Shown piece by piece: positions 9,754 to 20,265 of a stretch of DNA of 64,000 nt (positions are counted from its first letter, which is position 1; every line of letters starts with the position of its first letter). Location of the stretch: assembly GCA_033977085.1 (NCBI GenBank), contig CP138906.1, forward strand, positions 1,054,001-1,118,000, in the 5' to 3' direction. The notes under the pieces are model-generated. The model ran no database searches. It worked only from the letters and a program-made list of their open reading frames with translations, and was not told the DNA's origin. This DNA is from Apirhabdus apintestini (GTDB lineage Bacteria > Pseudomonadota > Gammaproteobacteria > Enterobacterales > Enterobacteriaceae). The position numbers and the translations under genes were made by a program.

Positions 9754-10237
9754 ATGGTTTGGATTGATTACGCCATTATTGCAGTTGTAGGTTTTTCGAG
9801 CCTGGTAAGCCTGATTCGCGGGTTTGTACGGGAAGCGCTTTCACTGATTACCTGGGATGCGCTTTTTTGTCGCCAGCCATTATTACACTTACCTGGCAAG
9901 CTGGTTCACAGGCTTTAATGATGCACTGGTACGAAACGGGATTGCGATCGCGGTACTGTTTATCGCAACGCTGATTGTCGGCGCCGTGGTGAATTATGTA
10001 ATAGGGCAGTTGGTAGAGAAAACAGGGCTTTCAGGGACCGATCGCGTTTTAGGCGTCTGCTTTGGCGCGCTGCGTGGCGTGTTGATAGTCGCCGCGCTAC
10101 TATTTTTCCTGGATACTTTTACCGGTTTGTCAAAAAGCGCCGACTGGCAGCAGTCGCAATTGGTTCCGCAGTTCAGTTTCATCATTAGGTGGTTTTTCGA
10201 CTACCTTCAAAGCTCGTCGAGTTTCTTACCCCGGTAA
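9754..10237 (+). pseudogene. cvpA: CvpA, colicin V production/purine operon membrane protein (two adjacent deletions as sequenced)
   Basis: CvpA is a four-helix inner-membrane protein required for colicin V export and for envelope fitness; it is co-transcribed with purF. The start ATG 9754 gives MVWIDYAIIAVVGFSSLVSLIRGFVREALSL-type sequence. Expected TWGCAFFVASHYY is obtained if the GGG at 9854-9856 and the T6 at 9863-9868 each gain one base. The rest reads cleanly to the stop (LVEKTGLSGTDRVLGVCFGALRG). The corrected length is 161 residues (E. coli 162). Confidence 0.9.
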
Positions 10238-10274
10238 TAACGCCGGGGGCGCGGCTTAATGAGGAAAAGACAGT

Positions 10275-11790
10275 ATGTGCGGTATTGTCGGTATCGCCGG
10301 TGTTATGCCGGTAAACCAGTCGATTTATGATGCGTTAACGGTGTTGCAGCATCGGGGCCAGGATGCCGCTGGCATTATCACGATTGATAAAGCCAATCAT
10401 TTTAGGCTGCGTAAAGCGAATGGCCTGGTGAACGATGTGTTTGACGTGCGTCATATGCAGCGCCTGCAGGGCAATATGGGGATCGGGCACGTCCGTTATC
10501 CGACCGCTGGCAGTTCCAGCGCTTCTGAAGCGCAACCATTTTATGTGAACTCACCGTACGGTATTACCCTGGCGCACAACGGTAACCTCACTAATGCGCA
10601 TGAACTTCGGCGTCAGCTTTTTGAAGAAAAACGGCGCCATATCAATACGACTTCCGACTCGGAAATTCTGCTAAATATTTTTGCCAGCGCGCTGGATAGC
10701 TTTCAGCATTATCCGCTGCAGGCTGACAATATCTTCGCCGCCGTCGCGGCGACCAACCGGCAAATTCGCGGCGCTTATGCCTGCGTGGCGATGATTATCG
10801 GCCATGGCATGGTGGCTTTTCGCGATCCTAACGGGATCCGTCCTCTGGTGTTAGGAAAGCGCGACGTTGACGGAAGCGGCACTGAATATATGGTGGCGTC
10901 CGAAAGCGTGGCGCTGGACACGCTGGGCTTTGCGTTTTTACGCGACGTTGCGCCGGGTGAAGCCGTTTATATTACCGAGCAGGGGCAGCTTTATACGCGC
11001 CAGTGTGCGGATAATCCGGGCTATTCCCCGTGTTTGTTTGAGTATGTCTATTTCGCGCGCCCGGATTCATTTTTGGATAAAATTTCCGTGTATAGCGCTC
11101 GTATTGGTATGGGGAAAAACTCGGTGAGAAAATTGCGCGCGAATGGGAAGATTTGGATATCGATGTGGTCATTCCAATCCCCGAAACATCGTGCGATATT
11201 GCGCCGGAAATCGCTCGAATTCTTGATAAGCCTTACCGGCAAGGTTTTGTCAAAAATCGCTATGTTGGACGGACGTTTATTATGCCGGGCCAGCACTTAC
11301 GTCGTAAATCCGTGCGGCGAAAATTAAACGCGAACCGGGCTGAGTTTCGCGGTAAAAACGTGCTGCTGGTGGATGACTCGATTGTCCGCGGCACCACGTC
11401 CGAGCAGATTATCGAAATGGCCCGCGAGGCGGGTGCGAAAAAGTTTATCTCGCCTCGGCGGCGCCGGAAATCCGGTTTCCCAATGTCTATGGTATCGATA
11501 TGCCAAGCGCACACGAGCTGATTGCTCACGGGCGTGAAGTCGAGGAGATCCGTCAGATAATCGGGGCGGATGCGCTGATTTTCCAAAGTCTGGATGATTT
11601 AATTGACGCCGTGCGCGCCGGGAACCCGGATATTCCTCAGTTTGAATGTTCAGTTTTTAATGGGATATATGTCACCAAAGATGTGGACCTTGCCTATCTG
11701 GAATATCTTGAATCGCTGCGCAGTGACGATGCGAAAGCCTTACAGTGCCAAAGCGAAGAAGAAAACCTGGAGATGCATAACGAAGGTTAA
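10275..11790 (+). pseudogene. purF: Amidophosphoribosyltransferase (two frameshifts as sequenced)
   Basis: PurF makes 5-phosphoribosylamine from PRPP and glutamine, the first committed step of purine synthesis. Cys2 follows the initiator Met as the N-terminal nucleophile (MCGIVGIAGVMPVNQSIYDAL), and the glutaminase motifs LQHRGQDAAGI and GIGHVRYPTAGSSS are present. The PRPP loop VLLVDDSIVRGTTS is in the second segment. A5 runs at 11115-11119 and 11438-11442 are each one base short; restored, the enzyme is 505 residues, identical in length to E. coli. Loss would make the organism a purine auxotroph, which argues for miscalls. It is regulated by the PurR box upstream of cvpA. Confidence 0.94.
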
Positions 11791-11867
11791 GGCGCCGGGG
11801 CGATACGTTGACGCGGCGCGGATTCTCCGGCAAAGTCAGCCCTTCTATGCGTGAAGGGATGAACACT

Positions 11868-12443
11868 ATGAAACGATTGATTATCGGGATTTCTGGCGCC
11901 AGCGGCGCCGTTTACGGCGTACGCCTGCTCGAAGTATTAAAACCGATATCGGACGTTGAAACGCATTTAATCATGAGCCAGGCTGCGCGCCAAACGCTGG
12001 CGCTGGAGACGGATTATGCGCTGCGCGACGTACAGGCGCTGGCGGATGTGGTACACGATGCGCGGGATATTGCCGCCAGCGTCTCGTCAGGATCGTTTCA
12101 GACACACGGAATGGTGATTGCACCTTGTTCTATTAAGACGCTTTCCGGCATTGTACACAGTTACACCGACGGGCTGTTGACGCGTGCCGCCGATGTAGCG
12201 CTGAAAGAGCGGCGGCCTCTGGTGCTGTGTGTGCGTGAAACTCCGCTGCACCTTGGGCATTTGCGCCTGATGACCCAGGCGGCGGAAATGGGCGCCGTTA
12301 TCATGCCACCTTTGCCCGCTTTTTATCACCGCCCCGACGGCCTGCAGGCGGTTATTGATCAGACCGTTAACCGTATTCTCGATCAGTTTTCCATTGCGTT
12401 ACCTGAGGATTTATTTACGCGCTGGCCCGGTGAGGGGCGTTAA
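11868..12443 (+). CDS. ubiX: Flavin prenyltransferase UbiX
   Basis: UbiX prenylates FMN with dimethylallyl phosphate to make the cofactor of the decarboxylase UbiD in ubiquinone synthesis. The intact frame has 191 residues from ATG 11868 (E. coli 189). The start was chosen by homology (MKRLIIGISGASGAVYG) and by the GAAGGG motif about 8 bases upstream; an in-frame ATG at 11859 is the alternative. The flavoprotein motifs GISGASGAVYGVRLL, PCSIKTLSGIVHSYTDGLL and LVLCVRETPLHLGHLRLM are all present. It is last in the cvpA-purF-ubiX series; the argT-hisJQMP genes that follow in E. coli are absent. Confidence 0.95.
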   Translation: MKRLIIGISGASGAVYGVRLLEVLKPISDVETHLIMSQAARQTLALETDYALRDVQALADVVHDARDIAASVSSGSFQTHGMVIAPCSIKTLSGIVHSYTDGLLTRAADVALKERRPLVLCVRETPLHLGHLRLMTQAAEMGAVIMPPLPAFYHRPDGLQAVIDQTVNRILDQFSIALPEDLFTRWPGEGR

Positions 12444-12624
12444 TTTGTTTTGCCAGCGCGGCCGCTTGTCTTTATCCGCGAAGCAGGACGCTGAATACAG
12501 GTACCTGAGTCATAGGCCGCATTTTATCCTGTAAGGGCAGCGCTGTTCTGAGGATCGCTAAAACTGCATCAAGGTTTATCTGCAGCGCTGCGGGCTGGAA
12601 TACACGGGCGCAGACGCGCTGTGA

Positions 12625-13518
12625 TTAACGCAACAGATTACGCAGTGCATCTTCCAGCTCAAACCAGCGAAATTCAAATCCTGCCGCCTCAAGCCTTTTG
12701 GGTAGCGCTCGCTGCCCGCCGAGTACCAGCACCGCAGATTCTCCCATAAGCAACCGAATGGCGGCGGCGGGGACGCGTATGAGCGCCGGGCGATGTAAAA
12801 CGCGTCCCAGCGTGTGCGCAAAGTGTTCGTTGCGCACCGGATAGGGAGAGGTCATATTGAACGGCCCGTGCAGTGGGTTATCCAGAAGCCAGAGCAGCGC
12901 GTTAACCATATCCTCAATATGAATCCAGGGAATATACTGGCGACCATTGCCGGTTGGGCCGCCCAGACCGGCGCGAAATAGCGGTAATAGTTTATGTAGC
13001 ATACCGCCCTCGGCGGATAGCACGATACCCGTGCGTACGAGGCAGACTCGGGTGCGATCGCTGCGCGCCTGGCAGGCGATTTGTTCCCAGCGTGCGCACA
13101 GCTTATGGGTAAATTCGTTATGGGGAGGTTCTTCTTCAGTGACAACCACTTCGCCAAGGTCACCGTAATAGCCGATGGCAGAGCCGGAAATAAGGGCTGA
13201 AGGGGGCGTGTGGCTGGCGTTGATTAAATCGACCAGCCGCTGAGTGAGTTCCCAGCGGCTGCGGCACAGGCGCTCTTTCTGCGCGGCCGTCCAGCGTTTA
13301 TCCGCGATGGGTTCGCCGGCGAGATTTATCACCGCGTCGTAGCCATCGAGCGTGCTGCGATTATTCAGCCCCTGCCACAGCGTCACCCGGTCACCCAGTT
13401 TACTCTGGGCATCATTGGGGCTGCGCGTGACGACGGTGATTTCGTGTCCCAGCGCTAAAAGTCTGGAGACCAGCCGTTGACCTATTAGCCCCGTGCCGCC
13501 GGTAATCACAACGTTCAT
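12625..13518 (-). CDS. yfcH: YfcH, SDR-family NAD(P)-dependent epimerase-like protein
   Basis: This is an atypical short-chain dehydrogenase/reductase of the TIGR01777 (SulA-like) group. The intact frame has 297 residues, equal to E. coli YfcH. The nucleotide-binding GGTGLIGQRL is at about residues 7-16; the family blocks DAVINLAGEPIADKRWT, ALISGSAIGYYG and WIHIEDMVNALLWLLDN follow, and the DUF1731 C-terminal end is present. The substrate is unknown. It converges with ubiX across a 181-bp gap and is followed upstream on the same strand by folX. Confidence 0.93.
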   Translation of the reverse strand: MNVVITGGTGLIGQRLVSRLLALGHEITVVTRSPNDAQSKLGDRVTLWQGLNNRSTLDGYDAVINLAGEPIADKRWTAAQKERLCRSRWELTQRLVDLINASHTPPSALISGSAIGYYGDLGEVVVTEEEPPHNEFTHKLCARWEQIACQARSDRTRVCLVRTGIVLSAEGGMLHKLLPLFRAGLGGPTGNGRQYIPWIHIEDMVNALLWLLDNPLHGPFNMTSPYPVRNEHFAHTLGRVLHRPALIRVPAAAIRLLMGESAVLVLGGQRALPKRLEAAGFEFRWFELEDALRNLLR

Positions 13519-13594
13519 ATTTCCTCCGCCTGTGCTTCTCGTCTATTTTTACGGTTTATATTATTCAGTAAAGCAGGGTATAGGTGGGACGCGG

Positions 13595-13960
13595 TTAGCG
13601 GCGCCAGCTCATCGTGATGGAGACCGAGTCGGTGTAGCGAAGCGCGTGAAGTTTATCGATCTCTACTTCAGCATAGGTTACCCATGGATTATCGTGAACG
13701 ATATTAAGTACGTCCTGGGTTAATTTTTCCAGCAGCGCGAAGCGCTGGTTTTCAACGTGCTGAATAACGGCCTTTGTGATAGTGCGGTAATTGAGCGCGT
13801 CGGCGATATCTTCGCTCTCGCGAGCGCGCTCGGCCGGATAGTGCAGTACGATATTGATAACGATGTCCTGACGGTTGGCGATTTCTTCTGCTTTGATACC
13901 GATATAAGTGCGCAGATGCAGGTTTTTAATACGGATCACGGCGTCCGGTAGCGGTGGCAT
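13595..13960 (-). CDS. folX: Dihydroneopterin triphosphate 2'-epimerase
   Basis: FolX epimerises 7,8-dihydroneopterin triphosphate to the dihydromonapterin form. The intact frame encodes 121 residues of the FolB/FolX tunnel fold (RIKNLHLRTYIGIKAEE, RQDIVINIVLHYP, DALNYRTITKAVIQHVENQRFALLEKL). It carries the FolX-type ending YAEVEIDKLHALRYTDSVS. A GAGG ribosome binding site lies just upstream of ATG 13960. It is 76 bp upstream of yfcH and on the same strand. Confidence 0.94.
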   Translation of the reverse strand: MPPLPDAVIRIKNLHLRTYIGIKAEEIANRQDIVINIVLHYPAERARESEDIADALNYRTITKAVIQHVENQRFALLEKLTQDVLNIVHDNPWVTYAEVEIDKLHALRYTDSVSITMSWRR

Positions 13961-14273
13961 AGGGATTCCTCAGGAGTGATGCGCGGGTGAGTGGCGCGGT
14001 TTGCGGATAATCAGTCGGTGGCCCGGCGTAACTAAAACTATTTACGGCGTACCCTATGATACATGAGGCGGCTCCCGGCGACATTGATTACCTGAGCGAA
14101 GGTAACCTTTGCAACACCGCCGGGGAGCAGACGATGGACTTGTCTGGCTGCACATCTCTATTGTCGTATTAGCTTGCAGTAGTAAGGATGAGATGTCGCG
14201 TATCCCGACGGCTGAATCGGGGTATTGAATAAGGTATTATGAGTGCCGTCCGGTGTGAAAAGGGGTTGGATAA
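13961..14273. other. Intergenic region between folX and yfcE
   Basis: This 313-bp divergent gap lacks a convincing reading frame. In E. coli yfcG and yfcF occupy this place; I see no remnant of their glutathione-transferase sequence. It presumably holds the promoters of folX and yfcE, but I cannot point to a clear -35/-10 pair. Confidence 0.5.
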
Positions 14274-14823
14274 ATGAAGATGATGTTTGCGTCTGATATT
14301 CACGGCAGCCTGCCTGCTACAGAGCGGGTATTGGCGCAGTTTACTCGCAGTGGAGCGCGCTGGCTGGTGCTGTTAGGCGATATCCTCAACCACGGTCCGC
14401 GCAATACGCTGCCTGAAAGTTACAATCCTGCCGGTGTTGCATCAGCGCTGAACCGCTATGCGTCTAGCATCATTGCCGTACGCGGCAACTGTGACAGCGA
14501 GGTGGATCAGATGCTGCTGGACTTTCCAATAACCGCGCCGTGGCAACAAATAGTGACAGGCGACCGGCGCCTGTTTTTAACTCACGGGCACCTCTATCAC
14601 CCCGATAATCTTCCCCCTTACTTCCAATGATGTATTAGTATTTGGACATACACATTTGCCGCTGGCTGAACGCCGCGCGCAGGCGCTATTGTTTAACCCA
14701 GGATCGATAAGTATTCCTAAAGGCGGCTACCCCGCAAGCTATGGCACGCTGGATGCTGGCATTCTGAGCATTTATGCTCTTGATGATAACGCCGTTATTG
14801 CACGTCTTGAGATTACGCCGTAA
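14274..14823 (+). pseudogene. yfcE: YfcE, calcineurin-like phosphodiesterase (two deletions as sequenced)
   Basis: This is a metallophosphoesterase active on phosphodiester substrates in E. coli. Metal-binding motifs appear in order: SDIHG near the N-terminus, LGDILNHG, RGNCDSEVDQ and LTHGH. The GHTHLP motif lies in a different frame after about 14625. Aligning with E. coli, two bases are missing between 14613 and 14632, one in the C5 run and one a few bases later. The corrected length is 183 residues (E. coli 184), ending at TAA 14821-14823. Confidence 0.88.
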
Positions 14824-14924
14824 CTTACTGGCGACGCAGGCCGTTTGTGAAGAGCAACATGGCCGTTGTCCGAGTCTGAAACAGTCATGCGCCTTACAGA
14901 GCGCCCGGAATAAAAGGTTTCCCG

Positions 14925-15529
14925 ATGGTGGAGCAGAGTCTAACTGGCACAGAATGGGTTGATATCGTCAACGAAGAAAATGCAGTGATCGCACAGGCCA
15001 GCCGCGAGCAGATGCGCGCTCAGCGTCTACGCCATCGTGCAACATTTATTGTGGTGCATGACGGAATGGGTAAAATTCTGGTGCAGCGGCGGACGGAAAC
15101 AAAAGATTTTATGCCGGGTATGCTGGATGCAACCGCCGGCGGCGTGGTAATGGCCGATGAAGCCATCCTTGATTCTGCGCGCCGCGAGGCGGAAGAGGAA
15201 CTGGGCATTGCCGGAGTCCCTTTTGCCGAGCATGGTCTTTTTACTTTGAAGATGAGCATTGTCGGGTTTGGGGCGCGCTATTTAGCTGCGTTTCACATGG
15301 GCCATTCGCACTGCAGGAAGATGAAGTCAGCGAGGTTTGCTGGATGGCGCCAGAGGAGATAACGGCTCGCTGTGATGAGTTTACCCAGGATTCACTTAAG
15401 GCTCTGGCCTTATGGATGAGCCGCAACGCGCACAATTCGCCGCTTCGGGTGCCGGAACCTGCGGAGTCAGTGCTTTCTGACATCGCGGCGGAAAGCGATC
15501 GCGACGGTATTTCCGATGAAATAAAGTAG
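14925..15529 (+). pseudogene. yfcD: YfcD, Nudix hydrolase (one frameshift as sequenced)
   Basis: This is a Nudix-fold hydrolase with an unassigned substrate. The N-terminus (EWVDIVNEENAVIAQASREQM) and the Nudix box (GG..E.......REAEEELGI, about residues 71-94) match E. coli YfcD. The T5 run at 15238-15242 needs a sixth T. In the shifted frame the expected HCRVWGALFSCVSHGPFALQ and PEEITARCDEF continue to the stop. The corrected protein is about 201 residues, some 20 longer than in E. coli because of a divergent acidic C-terminal tail. Confidence 0.88.
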
Positions 15530-15939
15530 CGCGGTTTTTACGCCGGTGTCGCGGTATGGCGCGCTGACGATCGCCTCTTGCTTCTCATCCCTGCGTGGTC
15601 CGGGCTTCTCGGGCCATCGTCCTCTTTTCCCTCTACACGCTTGAGCCTCCGGAAAAAGGTGAGCAAGAAAGGCGGCTGCGTTTGGGCGCAATACGAGCGC
15701 CCGCCGGGCGTTGCTTAAGCTGTCACGAATGCGCGGAGCGTTTAGCGGTGAAGCCAGAAGTGTGCACACGATAATCTCTTAACCTCAGGCCTGTTAATTG
15801 ATTTAAAAACCCATGAACTAAAAATGATTACCGGGCGGGCGATCAATTATGTGAACAGAAGCTCAATGGCGCGCCGGAAAGGCGCCTATAAAAAGGCCGC
15901 CTTATTAAGGCGGCCCCGAGTGTATATCAATACTAAAGT
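15530..15939. other. Intergenic region in the place of yfcC
   Basis: A 410-bp gap lies between converging yfcD and pta, where E. coli has the membrane transporter yfcC. Both strands give only short arginine-rich frames without recognisable domains, and no yfcC remnant is visible. The only clear signal is the pta terminator at its right end. Confidence 0.5.
15889..15915 (-). terminator. Intrinsic terminator of the ackA-pta operon
   Basis: On the minus strand a perfect 9-bp stem (GGCCGCCTT / AAGGCGGCC) with a short loop is followed by TTTTTA. It lies 25-50 bases after the pta stop. Confidence 0.85.
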
Positions 15940-18078
15940 TTACTGCTGGCTTGACTGAATTGCCGTCAGCGCGATGGTATACACGATATCATCGACCAGC
16001 GCGCCGCGCGAGAGATCGTTAACCGGTTTGCGCATACCCTGCAGCATTGGACCAATGGAAATCAGATCCGCCGAGCGCTGCACCGCTTTATAGGTCGTAT
16101 TACCGGTGTTCAGATCCGGGAAGATGAACACGGTAGCACGGCCTGCAACCGGTGAGTTTGGCGCTTTTGATTTCGCAACGTCTGCCATTACGGCAGCGTC
16201 ATACTGCAGCGGGCCGTCAATCATCAGATCCGGGCGTTTTTCCTGCGCCAGACGCGTCGCTTCGCGTACTTTCTCTACGTCACTGCCCGCGCCGGAGTTG
16301 CCGGTGGAGTAGGAAAGCATCGCTACGCGCGGTTCAATACCAAAAGCGGTAGCGGAATCGGCGGATTGAATAGCGATTTCAGCCAACTGCTCTGCGGTGG
16401 GATCCGGGTTAATGGCGCAGTCGCCATACACATAAACCTGCTCAGGCAGCAGCATGAAGAAGACGGAAGAAACCAGGGAGCTTCCCGGTGCCGTTTTGAT
16501 TAGCTGTAGCGGCGGGCGAATAGTATTCGCCGTGGTGTGCACCGCGCCGGAAACCAGGCCATCGACTTCGTTCTGCTCCAGCATCATAGTGCCCAGCACA
16601 ACGTTATCTTCCAGCTGTTCGCGGGCGACGGCTTCTGTCATCCCTTTATTTTTGCGCAGCTCGACCAGGCGCGCAATATAGCTTTCACGTACCACGTCCG
16701 GGTCTACAATTTCGATGCCTTTACCGAAGCCAACGCCCTGAGCGGCGGCAACGCGGTTAATGACTTCTGGGTTGCCCAGAAGCACGCAGGTTGCGATGCC
16801 ACGCTGGGCACAGATAGCTGCGGCTTTAACGGTACGCGGCTCATCGCCTTCTGGCAGTACCACGCGCTTACCGGCTTTACGCGCCGAGCTCAGTGAGCTG
16901 ATAACGGAAAGCGGGTGGTGACAGACGGCGACTGCGTTCAGACGTTGCGCTCAGGGATTCAATCCATGTGGCATCAATGTAACCCGCCACATATTCCTGT
17001 ACTTTCTCGATGCGCTCATGATCGTCAACCGGCACTTCCAGATTAAAGCTTTGCAGGTTGAGTGAGGTCTGCCAGGTATTAGATGTGACGGTAAATACCG
17101 GTAAACCGGTGGCGAAAGCGCGTTCACATAGTTGCTTAATACGCGGGTCAATTTCATAGCCGCCGGTTAATAGCAGTGCGCCGATTTCTACGCCGTTCAT
17201 CGCTGCCAGGCAGGCCGCTACCAGCACATCCGGGCGATCCGCTGAGGTCACTAATAGTGAGCCAGGACGGAAATGCTCCAGCATATTTGGCAGGCTGCGC
17301 GCGCAGAAGGTAACGGATTTTACGCGGCGAGTATTGATATCGCCCTCGTTGATTACCGTGGCGTTTAAGTGGCGCGCCATATCGATAGCCCTGGTGGCAA
17401 TCAGATCGAAGCTCCAGGGATACAGCCCAGCACCGGCAATGCGCTTTGCTGTTTAAACTGCTGGGGGTCGACGCTGATGATCTGCGCTTTGTTGGAATCA
17501 TCAAAGATCTCTGACAGATCGGGACGGGTGCGCCCCTGCTCGTCAACCGGTGCGTTGAGTTTATTTACGATAACGCCGGTGATATTAGTATTCTTTGTGC
17601 CGCCGAAGCTGCTGCGGGTCAGTTCCAGGCGCTCTTTAAGCTGTTCTGCCGTGTCGGTGCCCTGAGACATCACGAAAACAATTTCTGCATTTAGCGTTTT
17701 CGCAATTTCATAATTTAGCGATTGCGCGAACTGGTGCTTGCGGGTAGGGACCAGGCCTTCAACCAGCACGACTTCCGCATCTTTGGTATTCGCATGGTAG
17801 CGTGCGATGATCTCTTCCATCAGCACGTCTTTTTGGTTGCTGGACAGCAGCGACTCAACGTGGCTCATATTGAGCGGCTCAGCGGTCGGCAAATCGGAGT
17901 TTGCGCGCACGATGCTGGTAGTTTGATCGGGCGCATCGCCGCCGGTGCGCGGCTGAGCGATAGGTTTAAAGACGCTCAAACGGACGCCTTTACGTTCCAT
18001 AGCACGGATAACGCCAAGGCTGACGCTGGTCAGGCCGACGCTGGTTCCGGTAGGGATGAGCATGATAGTACGGGACAC
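15940..18078 (-). pseudogene. pta: Phosphate acetyltransferase (two frameshifts as sequenced)
   Basis: Pta converts acetyl-CoA and phosphate to acetyl phosphate, which AckA uses to make ATP and acetate. It is the long enterobacterial form: an N-terminal P-loop-like regulatory domain (IPTGTSVGLTSVSLG), a DRTGG domain (LLVTSADRPDVLVAACLAAMNG) and the C-terminal PTA_PTB catalytic domain (MLSYSTGNSGAGSDVEKV). The start is GTG 18078, with AGAGG 8 bases upstream. One base is missing in GGG 17417-17419, and one appears extra in CC 16884-16885. Corrected, it is 712 residues (E. coli 714). It lies 80 bp downstream of ackA in one operon. Confidence 0.93.
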
Positions 18079-18131
18079 GGTATAACCTCTTTCGTTAACG
18101 CCCGGCATAGGCGAGCGCGACACAAAACAGT

Positions 18132-18152
18132 ACCGCCAGCGAGGCTGGCGGT
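18132..18152. other. Intercistronic hairpin between ackA and pta
   Basis: A perfect 9-bp inverted repeat (ACCGCCAGC / GCTGGCGGT, three-base loop) sits in the 80-bp gap between ackA and pta. No T run follows on either strand. It therefore looks like an mRNA-stabilising or partly attenuating structure, not a terminator. Confidence 0.6.
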
Positions 18153-18158
18153 AGAGAA

Positions 18159-19362
18159 TCAGGCAGTCAGGCGGCTGGCGTCCTGAGCGATAACCAGCTC
18201 TTCATTGGTTGGAATCACCATTGCCGGCACAGTGCCTTCTTTGTTGATGAAGCCTGATTTACCAAAGCGAGCGGCCAGGTTGCGTTCATGATCCACTTCC
18301 AAACCCAGTACGCCCAGTTTAGCTAACGACAGCTCGCGCACCATTGCGGCGTTTTCACCGATACCGCCGGTAAAGACAACGCCGTCCAGACGGCCGTCCA
18401 TCAGCGCCGTGTAGGCACCAATGTATTTCGCGAGGCGATGGCAGTAAACGTCCATTGCGCGTTTAGCATCGGCTTTGCTGTCGTAGTTATCTTCAACGTA
18501 GCGGCAATCGCTGGTGACTTCAGTCAGACCCTGCAGACCAGACTCTTTGGTCAGCGTTTTATTAATCTGATCGATGCTCATACCCAGATTATCATGCAGG
18601 AAGAAAATGATAGCCGGGTCGACATCGCCAGAGCGCGTACCCATTACCAGGCCTTCCAGCGGCGTCAGCCCCATTGAAGTATCAACGCACTGGCCGTTGC
18701 GGATGGCTGAAACGGAACCACCGTTGCCCAAGTGACAGGTAATAATATTAATCTGCTCAACCGGTTTGTTCAGCATTTTGGCCGCTTCCTGGGTCACATA
18801 GAAGTGGCTGGTGCCGTGGAAACCATAGCGACGCACGCCGTGGTCTTTATACATTTTGTAGGGCAGAGCGTAGAGGTACGACTCTTCCGGCATTGTCTGA
18901 TGGAATGCGGTATCAAATACGGCCACATTCTTTTTCGCCAAAGATGGGAAGGATTTCAGCGCTTCCTCAATACCGATCAGGTGAGCCGGGTTATGCAGCG
19001 GGGCAAAAGGCGCCGCGTCTTTAATTCCCTGAATCACGCTATCATCGATAATGACGGAGCGGGTGTATTTCTCGCCGCCGTGTACAATACGGTGGCCAAT
19101 TGCCGTGAGCCAGTGCGGACAATTCAGGTTTTTGAGCCAGAATCGTGTTAACAATAAAGTTCAGCGCTTCGCTGTGGGCTGCGCCAGCACCCAGCGCCGC
19201 TTCCTGTTTTGCACCATCCATTTTCCATTTAATGCGGGCTTCAGGAAGATGGAAGCATTCGGCCAGGCCAGAAAGGTGCTCTTCGCCGTTCGCTGCATCG
19301 ATAACTGCGAATTTAAGAGAGGAGCTACCGCAATTCAGAACCAGTACTAACTTACTCGACAT
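18159..19362 (-). pseudogene. ackA: Acetate kinase (one frameshift as sequenced)
   Basis: AckA transfers phosphate between acetyl phosphate and ADP. The N-terminal phosphate-binding LNCGSSSLKFAVID, the HRIVHGGEKYT block, VFDTAFHQTMP, the NIITCHLGNGGSVSAI loop and the C-terminal GGIGENAAMVRE all match. Expected ELSAxLTAIGHRIVHG is split because the CC at 19110-19111 seems to carry one extra base. Removing it gives 400 residues, the E. coli length. It is the first gene of ackA-pta and is divergent from yfbV. Confidence 0.94.
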
Positions 19363-19693
19363 GGAAGTACCTACTTTATATATGTGGCTAAAAAAACGTC
19401 AAACATCTTCTCATCGTAGCGCAAGACGACGCGGACGTTTATGATTAACGTCATGCCAGGTCCGATTTTTGGCATGATGAATAAAAAGGCGCACGCTAAT
19501 ATAGAAAAGCGTAAGGGCGGGCCGTTAGCAACCCCTTTCTTGACAGGCGGCGCATTGCCTTCTACGACCATCGTGAAACCCAGAAGGATACCTGATTGCG
19601 TCCCGCGATGACAAAATATTTTGAAGATTGCCCGATTCAGTTGTTATCTTGCTTGAAAAGTTTATTTTTTGCTTATGTATTTGAGGTAAAGCC
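19363..19693. other. Divergent promoter region of ackA and yfbV
   Basis: This 331-bp AT-rich intergenic region separates the ackA and yfbV starts. It has no reading frame that resembles a protein. It should hold both promoters; I cannot single out a confident -35/-10 pair. Confidence 0.5.
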
Positions 19694-20149
19694 ATGTCAA
19701 AACTTCCAGAATATCGTACCGGTGGCTTGCGCCTGTTCCAGCGCGGGCAGCGTTACGCAAAAACGTGGCCCCTTGAAAAGCGGCTGGCACCGGTATTTAT
19801 TGAAAACCGCATTATTCGTGCGACCCGCTTTGCTATACGATTTATGCCGCCCGTCGCCATGTTTACGCTCTGCTGGCAAATTTCGCTGGGCGGGCAGTTA
19901 GGCCCTGCGGTTGCAACCGCGCTGTTTGCGTTGAGTCTGCCATTGCAGGGGTTATGGTGGCTCGGAAAACGCTCTGTGACACCGCTACCGCCGTCAATAT
20001 TAAACTGGTTTTACGATATTCGCGGTAAGCTTGAACTGTCCGGGATGGCGCTGACGCCGGTGGATGGTAAGCCGGACTATCAGGCGCTGGCCGATACGTT
20101 AAAGCGCGCATTTCGTCAATTGGATAAAACTTTCCTCGACGACTTATAA
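19694..20149 (+). CDS. yfbV: YfbV, UPF0208 membrane protein
   Basis: The intact frame has 151 residues, identical in length to E. coli YfbV, which is reported to help insulate the Ter macrodomain. Two hydrophobic segments lie at about residues 50-70 and 72-90 (MFTLCWQISLGGQLG, ATALFALSLPLQGLWWL). The family blocks AKTWPLEKRLAPVFIENR and KPDYQALADTLKRAF are present. It precedes yfbU by 116 bp on the same strand. Confidence 0.94.
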   Translation: MSKLPEYRTGGLRLFQRGQRYAKTWPLEKRLAPVFIENRIIRATRFAIRFMPPVAMFTLCWQISLGGQLGPAVATALFALSLPLQGLWWLGKRSVTPLPPSILNWFYDIRGKLELSGMALTPVDGKPDYQALADTLKRAFRQLDKTFLDDL

Positions 20150-20265
20150 ATTATCTTTTCATATTACGCCCTGTAATAAGCGCGGGTATACCAGTCAGGA
20201 AGCAGGGCGCGGGTATAAAATTTCGATATTTTACTAATACTATTCTTTGCAGGAGTAACGCCGAA

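Noticed and set aside
10275..11790. Programmed ribosomal frameshifting at the A-runs of purF and other genes
   Set aside because: The same kind of shift occurs in over 30 unrelated genes at A, T, G and C runs without conserved slippery heptamers or stimulators; relatives encode these proteins in one frame.
15530..15769. An arginine-rich minus-strand frame after yfcD (15467-15769)
   Set aside because: It overlaps the yfcD end, has no ribosome binding site and no similarity I recognise.
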